Assembly (NCBI GenBank): GCA_025360715.1
Contig: JANYBS010000057.1
Coordinates: forward strand, 1-36,452
Reading direction: 5' to 3'
Length of the DNA: 36,452 bases
Source: Candidatus Eiseniibacteriota bacterium
GTDB lineage: Bacteria > Eisenbacteria > RBG-16-71-46
The notes beneath the pieces were generated by a model, which saw only the letters and a program-made list of their open reading frames with translations, did not search any database and had not been told where the DNA came from. Both the position numbers and the translations under genes were made by a program. How positions within the stretch are numbered: the stretch's first letter is position 1; every line of letters starts with the position of its first letter. Shown here in pieces: positions 1 through 8,031 of the stretch.

Positions 1-1
1 C

Positions 2-106
2 AAGCGCGTGGGGCTGCCCGAGAGGTGGGCGGACTACTACTACCGCCGCATCCCGACGCGGCGCATCAAGAACAACACGATCCACAACGCGAAGTACGCC
101 CGCTGA
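2..106 (+). CDS. 3' end of an unidentified gene (partial)
   Basis: The second forward frame is open from the window edge to a TGA at 104-106 and gives 34 residues, rich in Arg, Lys, Tyr and Asn (it includes WADYYYRR and ends in NAKYAR). The basic, aromatic tail reads like the C-terminus of a real protein, but it is too short to assign a family. The next gene faces it, with a strong hairpin in between, which fits the end of a plus-strand transcription unit. The alternative is a chance open frame; the hairpin and the convergent arrangement argue mildly against that. Confidence 0.5.
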   Translation, partial: KRVGLPERWADYYYRRIPTRRIKNNTIHNAKYAR

Positions 107-164
107 GAAGCGCCGCGACCCGCGCCTTCGAGGGGCACGGGGCCGCAGTAGATGCAATCTTCGG

Positions 165-184
165 CGCACAACCTACGTTGTGCG
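165..184. terminator. Hairpin between convergent genes
   Basis: A perfect 8-bp stem (CGCACAAC / GTTGTGCG) with a CTAC loop lies between the plus-strand gene ending at 106 and the minus-strand exporter gene ending at 195. A second GC-only hairpin, 187-203, contains the exporter stop codon. Neither has a T-run, so this is an inferred bidirectional terminator rather than a canonical intrinsic one. Confidence 0.4.
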
Positions 185-194
185 TCTGCGCGGC

Positions 195-1040
195 TCAGCC
201 GCGCGAAAGCAGCACGATCGCCACCAGCGCCAATGCGATGCCGGCCTTCTGCGCCGTCACCAAGCGCTCGCGCAACACGATCTGCGCGAGCACGACCGTA
301 CTGGCCGGCGCGAGCGAGACCAGAGTGGCGGTAAGACTGAGCGGCGCGCGCTGCACCGCCCACAAGTAGAGCAGGTTGGCCGTGGAGTCGAGCACGCCGC
401 AGCAGATCAGCAGCGGCCACGCGCTTCGCTCTACGCGCCAGGACGTGCGCCGCACGAGCGCGACCGTGCCCACCACGAGCGTGCCTCCGGCGCGCGCGAT
501 AACGAGTGGCCAGAGTCCCCCACCGGTTCCGACGCGGCCCATGCTCACGAGGAAGCCGCCGATGAACACGCCGCTCGCGATCGCCACCGCCAGCGCGCGG
601 CCTTCGACGCGCGTGCTCGCGCCCGTCTCGTGATGCTCACCGCCGCCGCTGATCGCCACGATGGCGATCGCGCCGAGCGCGACTCCGGCCAGCGGCAGTA
701 CGCCCGGCCGCTCGCCAAGCAGAAGGCCCACGCCGACCGGGACGGCGATCGCGATCATCGAGATGAGCGGTGCCACGGTACTCACCTGGCCGATGGTCAT
801 GGCGTGATAGAGCAGCAGCACGCCGAGGCCGCCGGTGATACCTGCAAGCGCCGCCCACGCGATGTCGGCGTGCGAGGGAACGCCGTGCACGAACATCGAT
901 CCCACGAGCAGCGCCGCCATGCCGCACGCCTGTGTGACCGTGGTCACGCGCAGCACCGGATCGCGGCGCGAGGCGATTCCGCCCAGGAAGTCGGCGGATC
1001 CGTACAGGATCGACGCCATGAGCGCGACGAAGAATGGCAT
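195..1040 (-). CDS. EamA/DMT-family membrane transporter
   Basis: This is a 281-residue inner-membrane protein of about ten hydrophobic segments arranged as two halves, the usual size and layout of the drug/metabolite transporter superfamily (EamA domain repeated twice). Each half ends in the typical stretch where a helix is followed by an E-R loop and another helix: LLLGERPG about residue 90 and VLRERLVTAQKAG near the end. The ATG at 1040 (MPFFVALMAS) is chosen because hydrophobic sequence begins there; an upstream extension of the frame only reads through the preceding gene. It starts 13 nt after the Nudix/MBL gene and is probably cotranscribed with it. The substrate cannot be read from sequence; small metabolites or amino acids are usual for the family. 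Confidence 0.85.
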   Translation of the reverse strand: MPFFVALMASILYGSADFLGGIASRRDPVLRVTTVTQACGMAALLVGSMFVHGVPSHADIAWAALAGITGGLGVLLLYHAMTIGQVSTVAPLISMIAIAVPVGVGLLLGERPGVLPLAGVALGAIAIVAISGGGEHHETGASTRVEGRALAVAIASGVFIGGFLVSMGRVGTGGGLWPLVIARAGGTLVVGTVALVRRTSWRVERSAWPLLICCGVLDSTANLLYLWAVQRAPLSLTATLVSLAPASTVVLAQIVLRERLVTAQKAGIALALVAIVLLSRG

Positions 1041-1053
1041 GATGGCGAGCGCC

Positions 1054-2586
1054 TCAGCGCGGCGAGGTGCTCCACGCGTCGCCGCTTCGCACCGCGCGGC
1101 CATCGCGCTCGAGCAGCAGCAGGTGCGCGAGCAAGCTGCGCTCGGCGTAGGCCCAGAGCTCGCGCGGCGTGTCTGGGTATGACTGTTCGAGCAGCGCGGC
1201 CGCGGGCCGCGCGTTGGCATCCAAAGCCGCCAGCACGAGCGCTTCACGCTCCTTGCGATGCGCGATCATCTTGTGGATGCGCTTCACCGCGGCGCCCTGC
1301 GGCGAACCATGCGCCGGGAAGATCGTGCGCGGCGCCAGCGCTGCCACGCGCGCGAGCGAACCCAGATACGCGCCCATGTCGCCATCGGGCGGATCGATGA
1401 TCACGCTACCGGGCCCGCCCGGGATGAGATCGCCGCAGAACAACGTGCGCGTGCGCGGATGCCACAGGCTGATGGAGTCCTGCGTGTGCCCCGGCGTGTG
1501 CAGCACCTGCATGTTCCAGTCGCCGATGCCGGGCACGAGCGGCAGCCAGTCGCCGTCTTTGACCGCCAGGTCGAGCGCCATGCGCTCACCCAGCAGCCGG
1601 TGCCCCACGACGCGCGCGCCATAGCGCTCGCGGCACGCCTTGGCGCCCGCGGTGTGGTCGCTGTGATGGTGCGTGAGCACGACGAGCGCGAGCTTGCGCC
1701 CCTCGGCCGCCAGCGCGTCGATCGCGGTGAAGAGTTGCGCGAGCTCGCCGGGATCGTCGCTGCCCGGATCGAGCAGCATCATCTCGCTCTCGCCGATCAG
1801 GAACGCGTTCGTGTGCGTGGCCGGCGGCAATGGCTTCGTGCGCATCGGGTGCAGCACCACGCCCCACTGCAGCTCGATGCGCTTGAAGGGCGTGGCGCTG
1901 CGCTGCGGGCCCATGGCCAGACGCTCGGCCAGCGCGTGCTCGCCTTCGGCCAGCGCGATCAGGTTCCACAATATCGGCGCCGCGAATGTCTCGTGCCCGT
2001 GGCGATAGCGGTCCAGCGCATCGAGCGGCTTCACCCACTCGCCGCTGGCGAGTTCTCCTTCGACGACGCTCGGTTCTTGTCCTGGGGGCACGCGCGCCAC
2101 GAAGAAGAGCGTGTCGAACCGCACGGGCGCGAACGCCGGCGTCTGCCAGCGCCCCGCGGGCACGAGCGCTCGGGCATCGAACCGCCAGCCGCGCTCGGCC
2201 ACGACATCGGCGAAGCGGCGGCGCTCCTCGCGCACGTCCTCCCACAGCGCGGCCAGCGTCGCGGCGTCCGGCGCGGGGCCGATCAAGCCCAGCAGCACGC
2301 CGGTCTCTTCGAACGACTCACGGATCGCGCAGGCCCGTGAGGCGCGCTCGAAGAGCTGCGCTTCGCTCGTGGCGCCGGCGAGTTCGGGCACGCCGTCCAT
2401 GGGCAGATCGGCGTCGCCGGCATCGACCTTGCCGCCGATGAATGCGCGAAAGCCCGGCTGCACGGAGACCGCATCGCTGCGCAGCACCCAGAACGTATCC
2501 AAGCGCGCGCCTTCGCCGCGGATCAACACCACGGCAGCGGAGTCGCGGAACTTCGGCTTGGGCTTCATGGCAAGGGGCTCGCTCAT
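1054..2586 (-). CDS. Nudix hydrolase-metallo-beta-lactamase fusion (LACTB2-like)
   Basis: This 510-residue protein has three parts. Residues 10-230 are a Nudix fold with a Nudix-box core R89-E-S-F-E-E-T-G96, preceded by GGKVDAGD; an insert of about 25 residues stretches the usual spacing. Residues 240-430 are a metallo-beta-lactamase domain with the zinc motif T305-H-H-H-S-D-H311 and later ligands in PGHT, CGD and PAHG. The last 70 residues resemble the winged-helix tail of LACTB2-type enzymes (RHRKERE, then a helix-rich stretch with LLAHL). LACTB2 relatives are RNA endonucleases or thioester/lactone hydrolases; Nudix domains cleave nucleoside diphosphate-X compounds. The true substrate is unknown. 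The ATG at 2586 (MSEPLAM) is preferred to an in-frame start 14 codons upstream, whose extra residues do not resemble the domain. The exporter gene follows closely. Confidence 0.85.
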   Translation of the reverse strand: MSEPLAMKPKPKFRDSAAVVLIRGEGARLDTFWVLRSDAVSVQPGFRAFIGGKVDAGDADLPMDGVPELAGATSEAQLFERASRACAIRESFEETGVLLGLIGPAPDAATLAALWEDVREERRRFADVVAERGWRFDARALVPAGRWQTPAFAPVRFDTLFFVARVPPGQEPSVVEGELASGEWVKPLDALDRYRHGHETFAAPILWNLIALAEGEHALAERLAMGPQRSATPFKRIELQWGVVLHPMRTKPLPPATHTNAFLIGESEMMLLDPGSDDPGELAQLFTAIDALAAEGRKLALVVLTHHHSDHTAGAKACRERYGARVVGHRLLGERMALDLAVKDGDWLPLVPGIGDWNMQVLHTPGHTQDSISLWHPRTRTLFCGDLIPGGPGSVIIDPPDGDMGAYLGSLARVAALAPRTIFPAHGSPQGAAVKRIHKMIAHRKEREALVLAALDANARPAAALLEQSYPDTPRELWAYAERSLLAHLLLLERDGRAVRSGDAWSTSPR

Positions 2587-2626
2587 GGGCGCAACATCTC
2601 CGGTCCCGGCGGGGCGTGCAAGCAGC

Positions 2627-2658
2627 ACGGGCCGCCGGGGTCTCCCCTGGCGGCCCGT
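2627..2658. terminator. GC-rich hairpin after lat
   Basis: A 14-bp stem (ACGGGCCGCCGGGG against its complement with one bulged T) closes a three-base TCT loop in the gap between lat and the Nudix/MBL gene. It is the obvious place for lat transcription to stop. It lacks a T-run on the minus strand, so it may act with Rho or only protect the mRNA 3' end. Confidence 0.5.
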
Positions 2659-2683
2659 CGCTGCCTGCTCGTTCGTTGCGCGC

Positions 2684-4024
2684 TTACGCGGTCTTCTTCG
2701 TCACCATGTCGCTGGCCTTGGCGAAGAGCGTGAGCGCCTCGTCGACCTCGGCCTTGGTGATATCGATCGGCGGACGGAAGCGCAGCGAGCGCTTGCCGCA
2801 ACCCAGGATGATCACGCCCAGGTCGTACGCCTTGTCCGCGACCGCATTGCGGGTCTCGGTGTCGGCAAAGTCGATCGCACACATGAGGCCGCGGCCGCGC
2901 GCATTGCTGAGCACGTCCGGACGCTCGGTCTGCAGCGTCTGCAGGCCATCCAGCAGATACGCGCCGACCGTGGCCGCGTTCTCTACCAGCTTCTCCTCGT
3001 GGATGATCTCCAGGTACTTCGCGCAGCGCACCATATCCACGAGATTGCCGCCCCACGTGGAGTTGATGCGGCTCGAGGTCCTGAACACGTTCTCGGGCTC
3101 TTCATCCATGCGCCCGCCACCCAGGCAGCCGCACACCTGCATCTTCTTGCCGAACGCCAACAGGTCGGGCTGCACATCGTGGTGCTGGTGCGCCCACATG
3201 CGGCCGGTCAGGCCGATGCCCGTCTGCACCTCGTCGAAGATGAGCAGGGCGTCGTTCTCGTGCGCGAGGCTCTTCAGCGCCGCCAGGAACTCGGTGCGGA
3301 AATGATGATCGCCGCCCTCGGCCTGGATCGGCTCGATGCAGATGGCCGCGATGTCGTCCTTGCGCTCGCGGAACGCGGCGCGGATCTGCTCCAGCGAATG
3401 CGCCTCGGCCTTCTGCACACGCTCGAGCTCGGCCGCGTTCACCGGGAACGTGAGCGCGGGATGGTCCACTCTCGGCCAGTCGAACTTGGCGAAGTACTGG
3501 TACTTGCGCGGATCGGCCGTATTGGTCATCGACACGGTGTAGCCGCTGCGGCCATGGAAGGCGTCGCGGAAGTGCAGGATCTGGTGACCCTTCTCTTCTT
3601 TGTAGCCCTTCTTGAAGTTGCGGCGGACCTTCCAGTCCATGGCCGCCTTGAGCGCATTCTCCACGCCCAGCGCGCCGCCGGCGATGAAGAACGCGTGCGG
3701 CAGGTACGACGGCTGCGCGAGCGTGCCGAAGGTGTCGACGAACTCCGCCATCTCGGTGGAATAGATGTCGGAGTTGGTCGGGTTCACGAGCGCGGCGCGC
3801 GTGAGCTTCTTCAGGAACTCCGCTTCGTGCGTCTTGGGATGGTTGAAGCCGATGGGAAGCGTGGCGAAGAACGAGAAGAGGTCCAGGTAGTCGCGGCCGC
3901 TCTTGGCGTCGTGAAGGCGCCGGCCCTGCGACTTCTCCAGGTCGAGCACGATGTCGTAGCCGTCGGCCAGCATGTGGCGGCCGATCGTGGAATGCACCTG
4001 CGCGGGAGCGATACGAGCGTTCAT
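2684..4024 (-). CDS. lat: L-lysine 6-aminotransferase
   Basis: This is a 446-residue class III PLP aminotransferase. It transfers the epsilon-amino group of lysine to 2-oxoglutarate, giving allysine/piperideine-6-carboxylate, the entry to lysine breakdown via 2-aminoadipate. The PLP-binding Asp lies in LLIFDEVQTG, and the Schiff-base lysine is one of the pair in FGKKMQVCG (K293/K294). Length and block order match mycobacterial Lat (about 449 residues), including the PTNSDIYSTEMAEF and INSTWGGNLVDM blocks that separate this subfamily from ornithine or GABA aminotransferases. The ATG overlaps the stop of the upstream Lrp-type gene by 4 nt, so the two are translationally coupled. The same regulator-enzyme pair occurs in Mycobacterium. 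No lysine-pathway dehydrogenase is in the window. Confidence 0.9.
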   Translation of the reverse strand: MNARIAPAQVHSTIGRHMLADGYDIVLDLEKSQGRRLHDAKSGRDYLDLFSFFATLPIGFNHPKTHEAEFLKKLTRAALVNPTNSDIYSTEMAEFVDTFGTLAQPSYLPHAFFIAGGALGVENALKAAMDWKVRRNFKKGYKEEKGHQILHFRDAFHGRSGYTVSMTNTADPRKYQYFAKFDWPRVDHPALTFPVNAAELERVQKAEAHSLEQIRAAFRERKDDIAAICIEPIQAEGGDHHFRTEFLAALKSLAHENDALLIFDEVQTGIGLTGRMWAHQHHDVQPDLLAFGKKMQVCGCLGGGRMDEEPENVFRTSSRINSTWGGNLVDMVRCAKYLEIIHEEKLVENAATVGAYLLDGLQTLQTERPDVLSNARGRGLMCAIDFADTETRNAVADKAYDLGVIILGCGKRSLRFRPPIDITKAEVDEALTLFAKASDMVTKKTA

Positions 4025-4518
4025 GAGTCACCTCCTCGGGAGTCCGGGTCCACGTACGTCTCTTCTTTCACGGTCGAGAGCACCATCACCGTGCGCGTCT
4101 GCCGCACACCTTCCATCGCGTTGAGCTGCTGCAGCAGCAGTTGCTGCAGCGACTCCATGCCGTGAACGCGAACCTTGAGCAGTAGCGAGAACTCGCCGGT
4201 GATGTGATGACACTCGAGCACTTCGTCGAGCTTCTGCGATCGTTCGATGAAGCCGGACTCGAATCGCGGATGCTCGAAGAAGACCTCGATGAATGCTGTC
4301 ACGGACGCGCCGACTGCAGTGGGTTCCACGATCGCCGCCCAGCGGCGGATGACGCCGGACTTCTCGAGCTTCGCGAGCCGCTCACTCACGGCAGCGGTCG
4401 AGAGCCCCACCTTCTTCGCGATCTCGCTCTGCGCCATCGCCCCGTCGCGCTGCACGAGATGCAGGATGCGGCGGTCTTTGTCGTCGAGCGGCTGTCGTGA
4501 TTTTGGTCGAAGTGCCAT
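4021..4518 (-). CDS. Lrp/AsnC-family transcriptional regulator
   Basis: This 165-residue protein has the standard two-domain Lrp layout. A winged helix-turn-helix occupies about residues 12-62 (LDDKDRRILHLVQRDG, then SEIAKKVGLSTAAVSERLAKLEKSG), and a ligand-binding RAM domain follows (CHHITGEFSLLLKVRV, then the beta strand MVLSTVKEET). Such proteins sense an amino acid and control its metabolism. Its 4-nt overlap with lat points to control of lysine catabolism, as proposed for the paired gene in mycobacteria; the ligand is inferred. A promoter sits so close to the ATG that the message should be leaderless. Confidence 0.9.
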   Translation of the reverse strand: MALRPKSRQPLDDKDRRILHLVQRDGAMAQSEIAKKVGLSTAAVSERLAKLEKSGVIRRWAAIVEPTAVGASVTAFIEVFFEHPRFESGFIERSQKLDEVLECHHITGEFSLLLKVRVHGMESLQQLLLQQLNAMEGVRQTRTVMVLSTVKEETYVDPDSRGGDS

Positions 4519-4524
4519 ATGACG

Positions 4525-4553
4525 AGAATATCATCGGTATACTAGGCCTTCAA
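4525..4553 (-). promoter_or_regulatory. Promoter of lrp-lat, predicted leaderless
   Basis: On the minus strand TTGAAG (4548-4553) and TATTCT (4525-4530) are separated by 17 nt, and only 6 nt lie between the -10 box and the ATG at 4518. Transcription should start at or next to the A of the start codon. No Shine-Dalgarno sequence is present. The same geometry recurs at the two permease genes. Confidence 0.55.
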
Positions 4554-4617
4554 CTTGAATCTTTTCGGCCTCCAACCGATAGGCACACCGATGGCCCAGG
4601 GGCGGATCAAGGCGGCG

Positions 4618-7242
4618 TCAGCGCGCGATCACGATGCGCCCGTGGCGCTCCGTGGCTCCCTGACGCAGGCGCGCCCAATAGACGCCTGGCGCACGGAACG
4701 ATTTGAACGGCAACGAGATGCGTTGCGGTCCATCGGCCGGCAGGAGGTCCACGGGCCCGCCGACTGAGCGTCCAAGGAGGTCGAACATCTCGAGTCGGGC
4801 GACCGGCCCGGGTGGCACCGTGGCAAGGCACTCGACATGAGCCCCGAGCATGGCCGAATTCGCCATCCGGATCGTGAGTTCGTCACGAGGCGACGTGAGC
4901 CAGACCTCGCCTCCCTTATGACGGATCCCCTCGGCCATCCAAGTAAGTCGGAAGCCGTGCGGCACTCCAGGTTCGAGATCGGTCGTCGAAAACCTCACAA
5001 CGCCACCACCATCGGGAAGCACCCTCTCGAGATCCACCCACTCCGCGCCGTCACGCGAACCCTGCACCGTCACCGCGAGTCGATCGCCCCCCAGCAGCCA
5101 CGCGATCTCGGCGCGACCGTGTACGACGCGTGACGAGGCGAGACTCACCTCGGTCGCCGTGAGCGAGTCCCCGGAGAAGAGCTGCAGCGCGTGATAGTCC
5201 GACAGTTCGTAGGACGAACTCGCATTGTAGTCACGGTTCTGCCCACTGAAGACGACCATGCGATTCATCACGGGGTCGTAGCTCACTCCCGCGTTCGACC
5301 GTGCGGACGGCGCACCGAGCGCGTTGTCGAGCACGAGCGCGTGCCACACGAGTGTGTCGCGCATCGGCAATTCCCAAACGGGATGCGCGGCGTCCTGACC
5401 GTCGTAGAGAAGGATGCGTTTCCGGATCGGGTCCCAGAACGTCTTCACGCCATAAGTCGCGGGCGCGGGCGCGGGAGTGACACGCGCCGACCACTCGAGC
5501 GTCGAGAGCGATAGTCGCCAGAGCGTCGGTGTCTCGCCAAGACCGTAGACGAGCACGGCGTCCTGCTCCGAGTCGAGGACCGCATTCGTGTAGACACCAG
5601 TCGCCGGCCCTCCCGTGGTCGCCAACGTATCCCAGCGCACCTCGGGCGCGAGCGCGAGCGACCAGGTCTCTCCTCCGTAGTAGGGACCGCTGCCAAGGCA
5701 GAGGACGCGGTCGCGCGCGGGGTCGTAGAACTCCGCCTGCGCGCCGATGAACTTCGGTCCGCTATTCACTGGTGTCAGTGTCTGCCATGCGTCAGGATAC
5801 GTGAGTGAGAGCGCGAGGATGTCGGGCAGGAGGTGAGACGTGATCGAATGGCTGCACGGTCCCGCCTCGAGGTCGAGCCCTCCGAGCACGATGAGTCGGT
5901 CGAGCCGGTCGACCACGAGCCCGCAATCACAGCGCGGCGCCGGCGTGTTCGCTCCCCCGGTCCCGTACCACAGCGAGTCCGGGGACGCGCCGATCACTGC
6001 GCCGTAGTTGAGTGTCGAGATATTCGCATTGGTCGCGTGTGGATCGTTGCAGTCGTAGGGCGTCTCCACGAGCCCACCGAAAGCGTACATCCTACCGGTG
6101 TGCGGGTCGGTGACCGTGGCCACCCGCTCGCGCGTTCCAGGCCCACCAGGCGGCAGCTGACGTTGAAGCCGCGACGCCACCCGCCACTCGACGGCGATCG
6201 CAGGATCGAGGACGACAATCGAGTCCGGATAGACTTGGAAGACCGCGTTCCGCTCGTGGGAGAAGAGTGAGTTCGAGTCGTAAGCTGGCGGCTCATTCAG
6301 GAGCGCCGTGCTGTCCCACACAGCGCCGTCGCGAAGCCCATGCGTCCAGAGGCCTTCGCCCCCTCCACCCGTCATGTGCAGCAAGGAGTCCTCGGGCGAG
6401 TACCAGAGGACCGGTGCCAACTTCGGAATCATCCCAAGACCGGGATCCAGGTGGCGCCACGAACGAGGCGAGTCGACGTTCAGCTCCCACAGATCGGAGC
6501 CGCCGTAATTCACCGCGTAGCCGGCGAAGGTGAGACTGTCACCCGCGAAGATCCAGAGCCGACGAGAATCCTCGTCCCATGCGCACGAGTGGTAAGCGCG
6601 CCCACCCGGCCCGCCGAGCGTCGGCGTGATATCGGCGACGCTATCGTTCGCGAAGGAGTAGGAGATCAATCGGGCAGACGCCGGGTCGAAGTCGGGATAT
6701 CCGCTGACTGCGCCACCGAAGGCGATCAGGCGATCCGCGGTGCTGTCATAGACGGCCGTGTGACCGAACACGCGAGGCATGATCCCGGACAACTGCTTCC
6801 AACGCGGCGTGCTCGAGAGCTCGAGTGCCCAGATCTCATTTCGTGGGTAGAGCGATCCGTTCGACAGAACATCTTCGCCGCCGTAGTAGACGAACCTCTC
6901 GCGCCGGGAGTCGTAGGTGAACGTCGCGCGGTCGCTGCTCTTCGGCTTCGGAGCCGGGATGGGCACATAGCGCCAACTCGACAGACTATCGATCGGCATG
7001 ATCCAGACACCGTTGGCGTCCACATCACCGTAACCGCTGCCGAAAGCCACGATGCGACGGTGGTGTGAATCGTAGGCGATGCTCTTGCATCCGGGTTCTC
7101 CGTTCCACGGCGCGAACCACGCGCCATCACTGGCGCTCGCGGGCTTTGCCGGAAAAAGGATCGACACGGCGATGAGCAGACCCGCTGCGGGAAGCACGCT
7201 CGCGCGGAGCACAGCGAGTACAAGGCGGCGAAGGGCGTTCAC
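4618..7242 (-). CDS. Secreted Kelch-type beta-propeller protein with C-terminal sorting-like domain
   Basis: This protein of about 874 residues begins with a signal peptide (hydrophobic LLIAVSILF, cut near KPASAS). The bulk consists of Kelch/galactose-oxidase-like blades in which RR-x-hydrophobic-FGG patterns alternate with SDLWELNVDSPRSWR-like strands (for example RLIAFGGAVSG, RRLWIFAGDS, DRLIVLGGLD, NRMVVFSGQN). The last 70 residues are a FlgD-Ig-like module (LEMFDLLGRSVGG, APGVYWARL, ending in RIVIAR), seen in many secreted proteins of FCB-type bacteria. I prefer the GTG at 7242 to one at 7254, because a GGAG lies 6 nt before 7242. A catalytic role is not evident; the repeats suggest binding or structural use outside the cell. 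It is monocistronic and divergent from thrH. Confidence 0.8.
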   Translation of the reverse strand: MNALRRLVLAVLRASVLPAAGLLIAVSILFPAKPASASDGAWFAPWNGEPGCKSIAYDSHHRRIVAFGSGYGDVDANGVWIMPIDSLSSWRYVPIPAPKPKSSDRATFTYDSRRERFVYYGGEDVLSNGSLYPRNEIWALELSSTPRWKQLSGIMPRVFGHTAVYDSTADRLIAFGGAVSGYPDFDPASARLISYSFANDSVADITPTLGGPGGRAYHSCAWDEDSRRLWIFAGDSLTFAGYAVNYGGSDLWELNVDSPRSWRHLDPGLGMIPKLAPVLWYSPEDSLLHMTGGGGEGLWTHGLRDGAVWDSTALLNEPPAYDSNSLFSHERNAVFQVYPDSIVVLDPAIAVEWRVASRLQRQLPPGGPGTRERVATVTDPHTGRMYAFGGLVETPYDCNDPHATNANISTLNYGAVIGASPDSLWYGTGGANTPAPRCDCGLVVDRLDRLIVLGGLDLEAGPCSHSITSHLLPDILALSLTYPDAWQTLTPVNSGPKFIGAQAEFYDPARDRVLCLGSGPYYGGETWSLALAPEVRWDTLATTGGPATGVYTNAVLDSEQDAVLVYGLGETPTLWRLSLSTLEWSARVTPAPAPATYGVKTFWDPIRKRILLYDGQDAAHPVWELPMRDTLVWHALVLDNALGAPSARSNAGVSYDPVMNRMVVFSGQNRDYNASSSYELSDYHALQLFSGDSLTATEVSLASSRVVHGRAEIAWLLGGDRLAVTVQGSRDGAEWVDLERVLPDGGGVVRFSTTDLEPGVPHGFRLTWMAEGIRHKGGEVWLTSPRDELTIRMANSAMLGAHVECLATVPPGPVARLEMFDLLGRSVGGPVDLLPADGPQRISLPFKSFRAPGVYWARLRQGATERHGRIVIAR

Positions 7243-7365
7243 GGGGATCTCCACAAGGCGGATGGCGACGCTCTCGGGGGAATAGCAAGCGTATCACGCT
7301 CGCTTTCTCGCAACACCGCAAATCGCCGCGCGGTCCGTCGCCGCCTCGCCGCCTCGCCGACCGCC

Positions 7366-7374
7366 TGATATACT
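7366..7374 (+). promoter_or_regulatory. Extended -10 promoter of thrH, short or no leader
   Basis: TGATATACT is a TGn-extended -10 box (TATACT matches five of six consensus positions) only 9 nt before the thrH ATG. No -35 match and no Shine-Dalgarno sequence are visible, so the transcript is predicted to start within a few bases of the start codon. Confidence 0.55.
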
Positions 7375-7383
7375 TGCGTTCTT

Positions 7384-8004
7384 ATGATCTTCGCTCTCGA
7401 CTTGGAAGGCGTGCTGGCCCCTGAGATCTGGCCGATCCTGGGCGCCCACTTCGGTATTGCCGACTTCTCGCTCACGACGCGCGACACGGCCGACTTCAGC
7501 GAGCTCATGCGCCGCCGCGTGGCTGCGGCCGACAAAGCCGGCCTGCGGCTGGCGGACCTCTGCAAGGTCGCCCACGTGGTCGAACCGTTCCTGGGCGCAC
7601 GCGAGTTCATCGACCGCCTGCGCAGCATGGGCAACGTGGTCATCATCTCGGACACGTTCAACGAGTTCGCGGACCCGCTCGCGACCAAGCTCGGCAGCGT
7701 GAGCCTGTTCTCGAACCGCTTCGAGACCGACCAGCATGGCGTGATCCGCGGTTTCAAGCTGCGCATCCGCGGGCAGAAGGAGCGCATCGTCTCTGGCTTC
7801 AAGCTCGCCGGCTTTCGTGTAGCCGCAATGGGCGACTCGATGAACGACCTGTCGCTCCTGCGCAGCTGCGACTTCCCGGTGCTCTACCGCGCCGTGCAGA
7901 CGCTCATCGACGAGTTCCCCGAAGCGCCTGCGGTCGAGAACCTGGACGACGCCCTTGCGCTCATGGAACAGGCGCGCAAGAAGGTCGACGAGCAGGGCGG
8001 TTAG
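7384..8004 (+). CDS. thrH: Phosphoserine phosphatase/homoserine phosphotransferase ThrH
   Basis: This 206-residue HAD-superfamily enzyme closely follows Pseudomonas ThrH (about 205 residues). It has the diagnostic D-L-E-G-V-L-x-P-E-I-W opening (nucleophile D6; Glu where most HADs have Asp), ISDTFNEF for motif II, and GDSMND for motif IV. ThrH removes phosphate from phosphoserine and can move it to homoserine, linking serine and threonine synthesis in the cytosol. The ATG at 7384 is the only sensible start and follows a strong -10 box. It is a lone plus-strand gene between two minus-strand blocks; the converging dipeptidase gene ends 27 nt away. Confidence 0.85.
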   Translation: MIFALDLEGVLAPEIWPILGAHFGIADFSLTTRDTADFSELMRRRVAAADKAGLRLADLCKVAHVVEPFLGAREFIDRLRSMGNVVIISDTFNEFADPLATKLGSVSLFSNRFETDQHGVIRGFKLRIRGQKERIVSGFKLAGFRVAAMGDSMNDLSLLRSCDFPVLYRAVQTLIDEFPEAPAVENLDDALALMEQARKKVDEQGG

Positions 8005-8031
8005 GCGCGAGCGCGGCCAAAGCGCCCGCCC

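Noticed and set aside
2111-4165. 684-residue plus-strand frame opposite lat and the Nudix/MBL gene
   Set aside because: It is a shadow frame; lat and the Nudix/MBL gene have intact catalytic motifs and good starts on the other strand.
7330-7362. Short GCCGCCTC-type tandem repeats before thrH
   Set aside because: Only about three imperfect units in a very GC-rich spacer; not enough to call a functional repeat.
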